The notes under the pieces are model-generated. The model ran no database searches and was not told where the DNA came from. It was given only the letters and a program-made list of their open reading frames with translations. A stretch of DNA of 64,000 nucleotides from Flavobacterium psychrotolerans. GTDB taxonomy: Bacteria > Bacteroidota > Bacteroidia > Flavobacteriales > Flavobacteriaceae. Made by a program: the position numbers and the translations under genes. Positions 53,283-63,700 of the stretch are shown here, one piece after another (position 1 is the stretch's first letter; every line of letters begins with the position of its first letter). The stretch is from positions 1-64,000 of the forward strand of contig NZ_QCZI01000018.1 of NCBI RefSeq assembly GCF_003097635.1. The letters are read 5' to 3'.

Positions 53283-55252
53283 TATTTTTGAAGTTGTTTT
53301 TTCACGTTTTCAAAAACATCTTGATTTATTTTTACCGTAAATTCCTTTTTCAAATCGTCTACCCACTTTTGCTCTAAAAATTGTTGGTAATCATTAATCG
53401 CCTTTCCTTTACATTCTTCCAACGTTTTTTCACCCGCTGGCAAAACCTTGTTTACTTTACCAACAAAATAATATTCGCCCTCTTTTATGATCTCTGAAAC
53501 TCCAAGTTCAAATTTTAAATTTTTAGGCAAAGCCTCGTTCCCTTCTTCAAAAACACCGGTATTCGTCATGACTAGAACTTTCTCCTTTGTGTTTAGCTTT
53601 TCCTTGATTTGCTCAGGAGTATTGTTTTGTTTTAGCATTTTTTGTGCTTTTTTAATCGCATCCATATTGGTAGAAGAGGCAATGGTAACGTCTACTCTTT
53701 TTTTCCAACTGTAATTGATTTTGTTAGCATTATAAAATGATTTTAGACCTAATGTATCCGTTTTAGATTTCTCCCAAATTTCTTTTTCCATTAAATCAAA
53801 AAGCAATAACCCGTCGCGATATTCTTCCATAACGGCAGCAAAATCTGGAAACTCCGACTCTAGATTCTCATTATAATAGGAGTTCAATTTATCGTCAACA
53901 AAATTTTGATAGCTATTATCTACCAATTTATTTATTGGTTTTAATTTATTACCTGTCTTTTGTTGCGCTTTGATATAATTTAAAAAATCGGTCCCAGTGA
54001 TGATTTTCGCATTGATTGCAAATAATTTTCCATCAAATGGTTTTGTAATTGCCGGAACTTCCCATTTGTCTTCATAAAAATCATTGGTAACTGTTTTTAC
54101 AAGTGCCTTGTATAACTTGTCATCTCTTTTGATTGTATATTTTTTTCTTAATTTTTCATTTAATGAATTGACAATCAATCGAGAACGATCATCTTTGCTG
54201 ATTTTATTTTCCAATTCCGACTTTACTTCCTCCAAAGGTTTTACAGAAAACTTGTCGATTAGTTTAACAATATGCCATCCGAATTTACTTTGAAAAGGCG
54301 CTGAAATAGGATTTGCTTTGGTTAAAGAAAAAGCAACGTTTTCAAACTCTTCAGAACTCAGTTGTCCCGAACCAAAACGATTTAAAAGACCTCCTTTGGT
54401 AGAAGACGATTTATCATCCGAAAATTGTTTGGCTAAATCCTCAAAACTTTCCCCTTGCTGTATTTTTTTATAAATATCCTGAATCGTGTTTTTTACTTTT
54501 TCGTTTTCTTCAGGTTTGTCCTCTTTAGGGTTCAAAAGCATGATGTGCTCAACAGTAACTTCACCTCTATTTTCTCTTATGTCCTCCACTTTAAGAATAT
54601 GGTATCCAAAACGGGTTCTAAAAGGATTCGAAATTTTCCCTTTGGGCGTTTTATAGGCTGCTGATTCAAATGGATAGACCATCCTAAAAGCAGAAAAATA
54701 ACCCAAATCACCTTTATTCTCTTTAGCCGATGGATCTTGAGAATTTTCCGCAGCTAATTTCCCGAAATCTTCTCCGTTAATCGCTTTTTGACGAATAGCA
54801 GCAATTTTATTGTATGCAATTAAAGTATCTGCTGGAGCGGCATTTTCATCCACCGTAATTAAAATATGAGCGGCTTTAATTTCCTTTAATGAACGATTAT
54901 AAGCTTCCTCCACTAATTCCTTAGTGACTTTAGAATCCGTTAAATAATTTTTTGAAAGTTGGGTTCGGTAGGAATTGAGTTCGTTTTTGTATGCTTCCCC
55001 ATTTTGTAGCCCTAATTTATTGGCTTTGTTTATTTTGAGTTTGTAGCCTACATACAATTGAAGGTACTGATTTAAGTCTTTTTGGGATTCGTCTTTTACT
55101 AAATCTAAATTCTTATTATAAACTCTAGAAAATTCGTCGGTGTAATAGGGTTTATCATCAATTGTAAATAAAACTTCCTTTTTGATGTTTTGTGAATAAG
55201 TCAGTAATGGCAAAGAAAGTAATAATCCAAAAAATAATTGTTTCATTTTCAT
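53282..55252 (-). CDS. Two-domain parvulin peptidyl-prolyl isomerase
   Basis: A 656-residue periplasmic chaperone. The signal peptide is LFFGLLLSLPLLTYSQ. A SurA_N-like segment (about 20-110) is followed by two parvulin domains at about 115-225 (AAHILITVDENAAPADT; NSQDPSAKENKGDLGYF; RTRFGYHILKVED) and about 230-335 (VEHIMLLNPKEDKPEEN; KFGWHIVKLIDK). A long C-terminal helical region completes it. It heads the three-gene parvulin unit and probably assists outer-membrane and T9SS protein folding. Either of two near ATG codons could be the start. Confidence 0.93.
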   Translation of the reverse strand: MKMKQLFFGLLLSLPLLTYSQNIKKEVLFTIDDKPYYTDEFSRVYNKNLDLVKDESQKDLNQYLQLYVGYKLKINKANKLGLQNGEAYKNELNSYRTQLSKNYLTDSKVTKELVEEAYNRSLKEIKAAHILITVDENAAPADTLIAYNKIAAIRQKAINGEDFGKLAAENSQDPSAKENKGDLGYFSAFRMVYPFESAAYKTPKGKISNPFRTRFGYHILKVEDIRENRGEVTVEHIMLLNPKEDKPEENEKVKNTIQDIYKKIQQGESFEDLAKQFSDDKSSSTKGGLLNRFGSGQLSSEEFENVAFSLTKANPISAPFQSKFGWHIVKLIDKFSVKPLEEVKSELENKISKDDRSRLIVNSLNEKLRKKYTIKRDDKLYKALVKTVTNDFYEDKWEVPAITKPFDGKLFAINAKIITGTDFLNYIKAQQKTGNKLKPINKLVDNSYQNFVDDKLNSYYNENLESEFPDFAAVMEEYRDGLLLFDLMEKEIWEKSKTDTLGLKSFYNANKINYSWKKRVDVTIASSTNMDAIKKAQKMLKQNNTPEQIKEKLNTKEKVLVMTNTGVFEEGNEALPKNLKFELGVSEIIKEGEYYFVGKVNKVLPAGEKTLEECKGKAINDYQQFLEQKWVDDLKKEFTVKINQDVFENVKKQLQK

Positions 55253-55480
55253 TATTTTAAAATTTTCTATTAAGTACTAAATTTAAGATGGAATCCGTAT
55301 GCTTTGATTTGATTTAGGTGCATTTCAATCAACAAAAATAACAATTCGATTGCATTATACAAGTATAGGTAATACTATTAACAAAAAATTATAAACGGGA
55401 TTTATTTCTACTTATTTGAATTGAAAAGAATGAAAAAGAGTTGTTTAGAACAAAGGGCGAATTATTTGTTGAATAAATAC

Positions 55481-55488
55481 TATTTTTG
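55481..55488 (+). promoter_or_regulatory. -7 element of prfC
   Basis: TATTTTTG matches TAnnTTTG and lies 20 bp before the ATG at 55508, which supports that ATG over the longer frame from 55421. Confidence 0.5.
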
Positions 55489-55507
55489 CAATCCATTTAC
55501 AATACTT

Positions 55508-57097
55508 ATGAGCTTTTTAAAAGAAATACAACGACGAAGAACCTTTGGGATTATTTCTCATCCCGATGCCGGAAAAACCACACTAACGGAAAAATTACTG
55601 CTTTTTGGAGGAGCAATACAGGAAGCGGGAGCGGTAAAAAACAATAAGATCAAAAAAGGAGCCACTTCCGATTTTATGGAAATTGAGCGCCAAAGAGGGA
55701 TTTCGGTTTCCACTTCAGTATTGGCTTTCAACTATAAAGAAAAAAAAATAAACATTCTCGATACGCCCGGTCACAAGGATTTTGCCGAAGATACCTTTAG
55801 AACATTAACTGCGGTAGACAGTGTCATTGTGGTGATTGATGTTGCTAAAGGGGTCGAGGAACAAACGGAAAAATTAGTGGCCGTTTGCCGTATGCGAAAA
55901 ATCCCCATCATTGTCTTCATCAACAAATTAGATCGTGAGGGAAAAGATGCTTTCGATTTGATGGACGAAGTGGAACAAAAGCTAGGTTTGGCCGTTACCC
56001 CTTTGAGTTTCCCTATCGGAATGGGATATGATTTTCAGGGAATTTACAATCTTTGGGAACAAAACATCAATTTATTCAGCGGAGACAGCAGAAAAAATAT
56101 TGAAGAAACCATTGCTTTTTCGGATGTAAAAAGTCCCGAATTGGACAAAATTATTGGAGCAAAACCCGCCGAAAGATTACGGGAAGAATTGGAATTGATT
56201 GATGAAGTTTATCCGAAATTTGACCGACAGGACTATTTAGACGGAAAAATGCAGCCCGTGTTTTTTGGCTCGGCATTGAATAACTTTGGTGTAAGGGAAT
56301 TGTTGGATTGCTTTGTTGAAATTGCACCGTCACCAAGACCGAAAGAATCGGAAACCAGATTGGTACATCCTGAAGAAGAAAAAATGTCGGGCTTTGTCTT
56401 TAAAATCCACGCAAACATGGATCCAAAACACCGGGACCGATTGGCATTTATAAAAATCGTATCGGGAACTTTTGAACGAAACAAACCGTATTTGCACGTT
56501 CGTTTGAACAAAAATTTAAAATTCTCCAGTCCGAATGCTTTTTTTGCCGAGAAAAAAGAAATCGTAGACATTTCCTATCCCGGAGATATTGTCGGTTTGC
56601 ACGATACTGGAAATTTTAAAATTGGAGATACTTTGACTGAAGGAGAGATTATGAGCTTTAAAGGGATTCCGAGTTTTTCTCCAGAACATTTCCGATATAT
56701 TAATAATGCCGATCCAATGAAAGCCAAACAGCTTGACAAAGGAATTGATCAATTGATGGATGAAGGTGTTGCACAATTATTCACCTTAGAAATGAACAAC
56801 CGAAAAATTATCGGAACCGTTGGGGCGCTCCAATATGAAGTAATCCAATACCGATTGGAACATGAATATGGCGCAAAATGTACCTACGAAAATTTTCCGG
56901 TTCACAAAGCCTGTTGGGTAAAACCCAATGATATTAAAAGTGAAGAGTTTAAAGAATTTAGACGAATCAAGCAAAAATTTTTAGCAACCGACAAATACAA
57001 ACAATTGGTATTCCTGGCAGATTCCGACTTTACCATTCAAATGACACAAAATAAGTTCCCGAATGTGAAGTTATTTTTCACTTCTGAATTTGAGTAA
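55508..57097 (+). CDS. prfC: Peptide chain release factor 3
   Basis: Translational GTPase that recycles RF1 and RF2 from the ribosome after termination. It has 529 residues from MSFLKEIQRRRTFGIISHPD; a longer frame from 55421 adds 29 residues that do not match the family, and a -7 element sits between. GTPase motifs are HPDAGKTT (G1, 18-25), RQRGISVSTSV (G2), DTPGHKDFAED (G3) and INKLDREGKD (G4). Domains II and III follow with QLFTLEMNNRKIIGTVGALQ (given in part). Length is standard. It is monocistronic. Confidence 0.96.
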   Translation: MSFLKEIQRRRTFGIISHPDAGKTTLTEKLLLFGGAIQEAGAVKNNKIKKGATSDFMEIERQRGISVSTSVLAFNYKEKKINILDTPGHKDFAEDTFRTLTAVDSVIVVIDVAKGVEEQTEKLVAVCRMRKIPIIVFINKLDREGKDAFDLMDEVEQKLGLAVTPLSFPIGMGYDFQGIYNLWEQNINLFSGDSRKNIEETIAFSDVKSPELDKIIGAKPAERLREELELIDEVYPKFDRQDYLDGKMQPVFFGSALNNFGVRELLDCFVEIAPSPRPKESETRLVHPEEEKMSGFVFKIHANMDPKHRDRLAFIKIVSGTFERNKPYLHVRLNKNLKFSSPNAFFAEKKEIVDISYPGDIVGLHDTGNFKIGDTLTEGEIMSFKGIPSFSPEHFRYINNADPMKAKQLDKGIDQLMDEGVAQLFTLEMNNRKIIGTVGALQYEVIQYRLEHEYGAKCTYENFPVHKACWVKPNDIKSEEFKEFRRIKQKFLATDKYKQLVFLADSDFTIQMTQNKFPNVKLFFTSEFE

Positions 57098-57166
57098 TAA
57101 AATCATCAACAAAGTGTTAATTTTTAATTAAAATATACATTTTTAAATCTTTTTTATTAATTCTGA

Positions 57167-57197
57167 TTCGTTTTTAAAAATTTGATTTGTACATTTG
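57167..57197 (+). promoter_or_regulatory. Promoter of the PID-CTERM-like peptide gene
   Basis: TTCG at 57167-57170, a 19-bp spacer, then a perfect TACATTTG at 57190-57197, 23 bp before the ATG. Confidence 0.55.
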
Positions 57198-57219
57198 CTC
57201 TTTAATCCAAAATTAAGAA

Positions 57220-57435
57220 ATGAAAATTAACTTATTTAAACTATATATACTAGGCTTTTTTTTATTGTCTAATTTCACGCTATTCGCCCAATTTCCAGGG
57301 GATGATCAAGGTGGCGGTGGATTGGAAGGAGCTGATCCCGTTTCAGCACCCATTGATGGGAAATTAGTATGGCTTGGAATTGCTGCAATCCTCTTTGCAT
57401 TATACCGCTTCAAAAGTAAAAATAAAGAAGCTTAA
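57220..57435 (+). CDS. Short secreted PID-CTERM-like protein
   Basis: A 71-residue protein built only of a signal peptide (LYILGFFLLSNFTLFAQ), a short Gly/Asp-rich mature segment (DDQGGGGLEGADP), the motif APIDGKLVWLGIAAILFALY, and a basic end (RFKSKNKEA). A motif, a transmembrane helix and a basic tail form a C-terminal sorting-signal architecture like PEP-CTERM; the PID motif matches what I recall as the PID-CTERM signal of Bacteroidota. It lies between prfC and the giant T9SS gene. Its strong promoter and terminator suggest an abundant small product. Processing and role are not known. Confidence 0.7.
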   Translation: MKINLFKLYILGFFLLSNFTLFAQFPGDDQGGGGLEGADPVSAPIDGKLVWLGIAAILFALYRFKSKNKEA

Positions 57436-57465
57436 TTTTAATTAGTTTCGTTAAATATGTTTAAT

Positions 57466-57500
57466 AAAAGAGCCAGTTTCAGATTGAAACTGGCTCTTTT
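57466..57500 (+). terminator. Strong hairpin terminator
   Basis: AAAAGAGCCAGTTTC pairs with GAAACTGGCTCTTTT over a 5-base loop, a 15-bp perfect stem with an A/T flank. Confidence 0.9.
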
Positions 57501-57656
57501 ATTTTGATTTATTTTGAAGGATAAAACAAGAAAGATCTGTTACTATTTTTTTTATGGCTAAAGTAATATCTCCCTTTTTGACTTATATTAAGAAGAATCA
57601 ATGTTGATAAACGGCCAGGTATAATATAGATAAACACCATCTATTCAAAAAAATTG

Positions 57657-57690
57657 CCAAAAAAACCTCGGGTAATTTTGACTCCGAGGT
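57657..57690 (-). terminator. Terminator of the giant minus-strand gene
   Basis: AACCTCGG pairs with CCGAGGTT; on the minus strand the stem is followed by a T-run. Confidence 0.7.
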
Positions 57691-57732
57691 TCTTATCTAA
57701 TCTAGACACCTTTTTTAAAGGCAATGTTGTTT

Positions 57733-60700
57733 TTAATTAATCACTTTTTTGGTGACAACTCCAGCTTCATCCGAACCAATCTTAACGATTAAAACTTCTT
57801 GGGTTGCTCCAGCAAACAATGTGGTTTGCGTAGCATTGACGTTGTTTTTTGAAACCAACAGTCGGCCTCTAATGTCATAAACTTTCACGTTAGACATCAG
57901 CACATTCCCTGTATTGATGATGATTTCTTGATTTTGTTTGTACACCACCACGCTATTCTCATTAAAGTTAGGCTGTTGGGTTGTTAAAGCGTTTTGATAT
58001 ACCAACTCAAAGCGACTACTAAAACTCCCCGCTTCAGAAGCAAACGAATAAGAGCCTGCCTTCAAATCATGAGTTACATTAGTCAACTTATCTTTCAAGA
58101 AAATATCTTGATTTTGAAACAAACCCTTTAAATGATCAATAGCTATTGAATAATTCCCTGCGCTGGAAATCTTCAATTCTAAAGGAACAATATCACTTGC
58201 CGTAAATTCAGGACGCCCTTGAATGGCATATGGAGTTCCTTCAACAATACTGCATAAGTAATTAGCACTGTTATTATTTAATCCGTCAATTCCCCTATCA
58301 ATACCTAGTGTTGCTTCTGCAGTGTATCCTACCGCCAATTGATTGAAAAATCCACTGGCATTAGTCAAATTCAGCCAATAAACGCTTGCGTCTGAAATAG
58401 CTACATTTGAATTTCTAAAAAATTGGTTGCCATTGTCAAGTCCTCTTCTCATCGCATTATTAAAAACCAATGACGTAGCACTTGTTGCCTGAACAATAAA
58501 TCCTTGTCCCACGTTGAGAACCCAATTAGAAGGCAATGTTGCATTATAATATGTACTTCCAGTATCTCCACCGGGTACAGCGTTCGCAACATAGCCTAAA
58601 CTTGTTAACGTTGCATAACTAGAAACCAAGGTATTATTCTTTTTTCTCCAAAAGTAGAGCGTTCCGGTAATTGCTGGATTTGCAGTTATAAAATCCATGT
58701 AGTTGATTTGTGACGAATAGGGGTTACCAACTGCATTATACCCTAAAGACATAGGATACGTAATATCTCCATTATTAGGAACCCCAGCAAACAAGCCATT
58801 ATAAATAGCTGGTGTAGCTGCCGAAAATGTTGCAGGAACCCTGATTAAATAGCCTTGTCCAACATTAAAATTATTTGTTGAAGCTATAGGAGCATAAAGA
58901 TTCGTAGCACTATCGTAAGTGTAAAATCGAGTTGACACCGTATTTGGCGAGAAGTCAAACAAGTTTTGAACTGCTACTGGAGATGACCATAAAGTATAAT
59001 CCAACAAATATAACAACGAACTGTTTCTTTTTGAATTGACACTTCCCACATTGGCAATATTATTGACCTGAACCAAATTCCCTTGGTTTTCAATATTGAA
59101 TGTCCCTCCGGTATTGCTCACTTTGTTGGTCACTTTAAAGTTTTTTAACGGATCGACCGTTAACGTTGCCGCCGTAATATTCAAATCCTCATCAACATTG
59201 ATCGTTGTTGCAGTTGAAACTACCGTCTTTACACCCGTTCCAGAAACCGTTAGGTTTTTATAATTCGGAACACTCGTAATCGTTTGTGCACCTCCATTGT
59301 ACTCCACGGTCGAACCTGCTTCTAAAGTAACTGTTGGAGTGTTCGTGCTACTCACAGAAGTGTTGCTTGCCCCGGTAAAACCATTCGGACTGGCCAGCTT
59401 GAATGTCCCTGTGCTTTTGACCGTAAATACTGCCCCCGACTGCATCGTAATTCCAGTAGCTACAGAACTATTTCCTACATTTGATCCAGAAATATCAATA
59501 TGATAAAACATCTTTGATAATCTCACATCCTGTTGGGTTGCCGCAACGTTAGCAAACTCCACCGTTGTTCCTGAACCTAAAGTATAAGTTCCTTGAGCAC
59601 CGGGTTTGGTTCCAGTCCCGGCCGTCTTGTATCTACTGGTTCCGGTCATAGTCAAATTTGTTCCTGCACCCCCCATGGTGTTTGTCCCAACATCCAGAAT
59701 GGCACTATCGGCTACGGTTATCGTCCCTGTTATGGAAGTCGGAGCTGACGAAACAGTTTTAGTGCCACTTGTGGAAAAGGTTAAGTTTCTATAATTTTGT
59801 GCACCTTTCAATACTTGAGCTCCAGCTGCATTCAACTCAATAGTCCCCCCAGACAAGGTGTATGTTCCTGATAATTGAGGTACATTGGCGCTAGTCACCG
59901 CTGTCTTATATGTTCCGCCGCTCATAATCAGCGCACCCGAACCTGTAACATTTGAAGCGTTAGTTTCTACAAATATTCCCTGAATGATTTCCAATCGATC
60001 CGTGCTACCAGTACTTTGCGTGAGATTTACCACATCGGTAGCATTGGTTTTTTCTATAATGATTCTCTTGCCCGTTGAGCCAGAAGTCATCGCATTACCG
60101 GTACTTTGGGGAGTCACATTACCTGTATAATGAAAGTACCCTGACTGAGAAAGTGTTCTGGTAGCCGTATTTTGAACATTTCCTGTATTATTCCCGGTAG
60201 CATTCACTCCGTTTGCTGACGTTATTTTTAAAGTGCCACTTGCATCTAAAAAGAAATCACCTAAACCAGTAATATCTCTACCATTAAAATCGAGAATCCC
60301 ATTTGCTTTTACGGTAACGCTATTTGATGCGTTGGTAAGTGCCCAGTTCTGATTAATTAGTTGGGCAATAGATGGATTTGTTCCGTCACCCACTTCAAAA
60401 ACAGTATTCGTTCCTAGTGTTCCAGCAATACTTATTGTTTGCGTACCAGTAGTTCCCGAAAAAACTAATTTACTGCCTGGATCGGCATTATTTAAGGTCG
60501 CTCCGGATGGAATACTTAAATTCCCTTTTAAATAAACCGTTGATGCTGAACTCCCTGATGAATTTTGATTTAAGTTAATGATTCCCGCCGTTGGAGTGAT
60601 ATTTCCTAAAATTGTAATCACTGGAGTTCCATTTGTTGTCGCGGCCATACTTAATTGTCCTGCAGTTACAATTACATTTCCGCCTACAGTTACATTAGCT

Positions 60701-63700
60701 GCTGAATTAGTTAGAGCAACGTTATTTCCGGTGACACCAACAGTAAAATTATTTTTACATAAATTAATGGTTTGAGAACCTTCAACCACAACAAATAAAC
60801 TAGAAGGCGCACCACTTATCGTTAAATTTCCAAAATAATAACCATCAGCATTTGCAGAAATGATACTTGGATTTTGAATTAATCTAAACCCTGTACCAGA
60901 TCCATAGCTCCAGTTTTGAATATCTACAATTGAGCCATCCTGAAAGTCTTCTGTCCCATTCCATAAAGCACTTGCCCCAGTAGTAGTTGCGTTATTAATA
61001 TTTACCCTCCCACCCGATTGCACCGTAAATGCACCTGATGCAGTTACTGCAAGAGCGGCGTTAATTTGTAAAACACCTCCTGTTTCAACTCTTACAGCAC
61101 CATAAGTTGAGGATCCAGTATTTGTCAATGTACCTCCATTTTCAACTATTATCGAGGAAGGAGAACAACTGGGAACAGATACAGCATGACGGATATATAT
61201 ATTATCTGTAGAAGCAAAAATCGGGGAATTATTTGCTGTCCATACCCCTCCTATTAATTTTTCCCACGGTCCTGAGGCATTGCTAGCCCAAGTAGTTGCT
61301 CCCGTTGTTCTATAACTGTTTGCAGGAACACTTGTAATGTCAAAAGTTCCGCTTGTTATTGTATTTGAAGATGCCAAACCAGTCGTAGTTGCAGTTAGAG
61401 TTAAACCCGTTCCTGATACCGTGTGAGTTAAGGAGGCATAAGATGCTAATCCGCTTACGGCACTTACATTTACGGGAGTTCCGGTAAGTGTTCCTGTCGA
61501 GGTAATAGCAATGCTCCCTACATAATCTAAATCTCTATTCCCATTACTATCATTAGCCGATACCGTTACCGCAGGAGTCATAGCGGTATTAAATGCCGTT
61601 GTTGATGGCTGTTGTGCAAAAACCAATCTATCGGCAGTGACTTCAATTCTATTTCTGTCTGAAGTGGTGCTGGAAACTGCGCTCGTGAAGGAAGAGAATA
61701 ACGACGAAGTATTACTTCCAGCTACTGCAACATTTGCATTTGCAATGGTTACTGCAAATTGTTGGTTATCCGTAACCGTTGCCAAGAATGAAACCCGAAG
61801 CGTCAAACTGTTTGTTGCACCATCATTTGCAGTTACGTTTGCACCTGACAATCCCGAGAAAGCAATAGTACCAGCACCCGTATTAATGGTTGGCGTTGCG
61901 CTAACTAAAGTATTCCCATTAAACAAAGCTGCTGCCCTAATGTTAGCACTATTAGTAACATTAAATGTAATACTACTTAATATTGTTGGTAAACCATCTG
62001 CGTCGGCAATTCCGGCACCATCTCTAATATCAAATTTGAATAAGTCAATACTTCCATTAGCTCCACTTCCAGTGTTAGAAATAGTTGTAGCTTGATAAGT
62101 GGTGTAGGGAATATTAGAATTATATCCTGATGATAAATAAGTGGCATTAGCAATAATATCAGACAAATTACTAGGATTTCCCGTCCCGGTAATCCCAAAA
62201 GTATAAGTCCCCTCATCACTGTCATTATTTGAAATGCTCACGGTGGCATTTTGAACTCCAATAGATGTCGGAGTAAATGTAACCACAAAAGTAAGGCTAC
62301 CGGAACCGGCTATTGTCGCAGCACTTGGCTGAGTAGTTACCGAGAATGCAGATGAACCCGAAAGCTGCACCAATGGTGTGCCCGTTAAGTTAAGCGTCGC
62401 GGATCCAATATTTTGAATCGTAAAAGTTCGGGTAAATGCAGAACCCCAGCTCACGGAAGCAAAATCGGTGTGGTCGGCAGTAGTTGGACTCAGGTCACCA
62501 CTTGAAATAGAGGTGCTATTTCCTTGTAGGTTAATTTCAGGAGCGGGAGCTGTTACATTAATCTGCACCTCATTAGAAGTAACCACACTACCACAGGGAG
62601 AGGGATAAGTAGTTTCACAAATCACATAATACGTTCCTACAGAAACAAAATTAGGGGTGTATGTTGTGGCTGTTACTCCAGTGGAAGTTCCGTAAGGACC
62701 ACCAAAAGCTGTTCCGTATTTCCATAGTCTACTGGTTGCCGTAGAACCTTCAGTTACAGTAAGCACGGTTCCATTGGCAGAAGTCAAAATGTTCTGAACC
62801 GTCCCAGGAGCAATGCTTGTGGTTGAGGAATTGATGGTGATATTACTTCCGTTATCGGTTCCGGTTGCGATAGGCGATGCAGATACCACCCTGATTCGGT
62901 AACCCGTTCCAGTAACAGTACCAGATGGAATGGTTGCTGAAATAGATTGTGAACCTGAAGCATTAGAAGTTACCGATTGCAAAGTAACAGGGGATGCAAA
63001 AGAACCGGACGCATTAGACAATTGAGCAGTGAACGTGGCTACCCCGTTAGGGAAATTTGCTGAAGGTGTGTAGGTAAATGGCACACTCACGCTGGTGGCT
63101 CCAGCACATATGCTGGTAGCTACTGTACCAGTGGTAATCGTGCCAACAGAAACTACATTACCATTTAAAGTAAAATCATCTAATCTCATCGAACCTGTAA
63201 GAGTACCTCCAAAAGTCAACACAACAGTGACAGTACCTGTTAAACCAGATACAGGATTAGAAACATTTGTAGTTCCTATTACCGCTCCAGAAGTTGGAAT
63301 TGTGCCAGAACCAACACTAATTCCATTGATAGTCATTGCCCAAGTATTAGTTGCTTGACTTGATTGTCTCCAAAAATTAAATGAAGAAACAGATAAATTA
63401 TATCCCGCTGCAACATCAAATGTCAGCGTCCAAGGTGTTGATGCACTTATAGATGAAGATGCAATTGCTTGCCCTACACTTCCGGCAAAACTCGTCCATA
63501 CCGAAGCCCCATTTGACCAAGAAGAATTACTAAGATTTGCATCCAAAACTCCAGATACTGGGGTTGCAGTTGGCGAAACAGTATAAGGATGGGTAGCAAT
63601 TGCCGTAGTCCCAAAATTGTGCTGATATATTGCTATTGGCACCAAAGTCACCGTTAGTGACTGCACTACATCAGACGCTGCATTATAGTTAGCACTTCCG

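Noticed and set aside
57733..63358. Plus-strand frames opposite the right giant gene
   Set aside because: Same shadow effect; Val/Pro-rich translations without domains.
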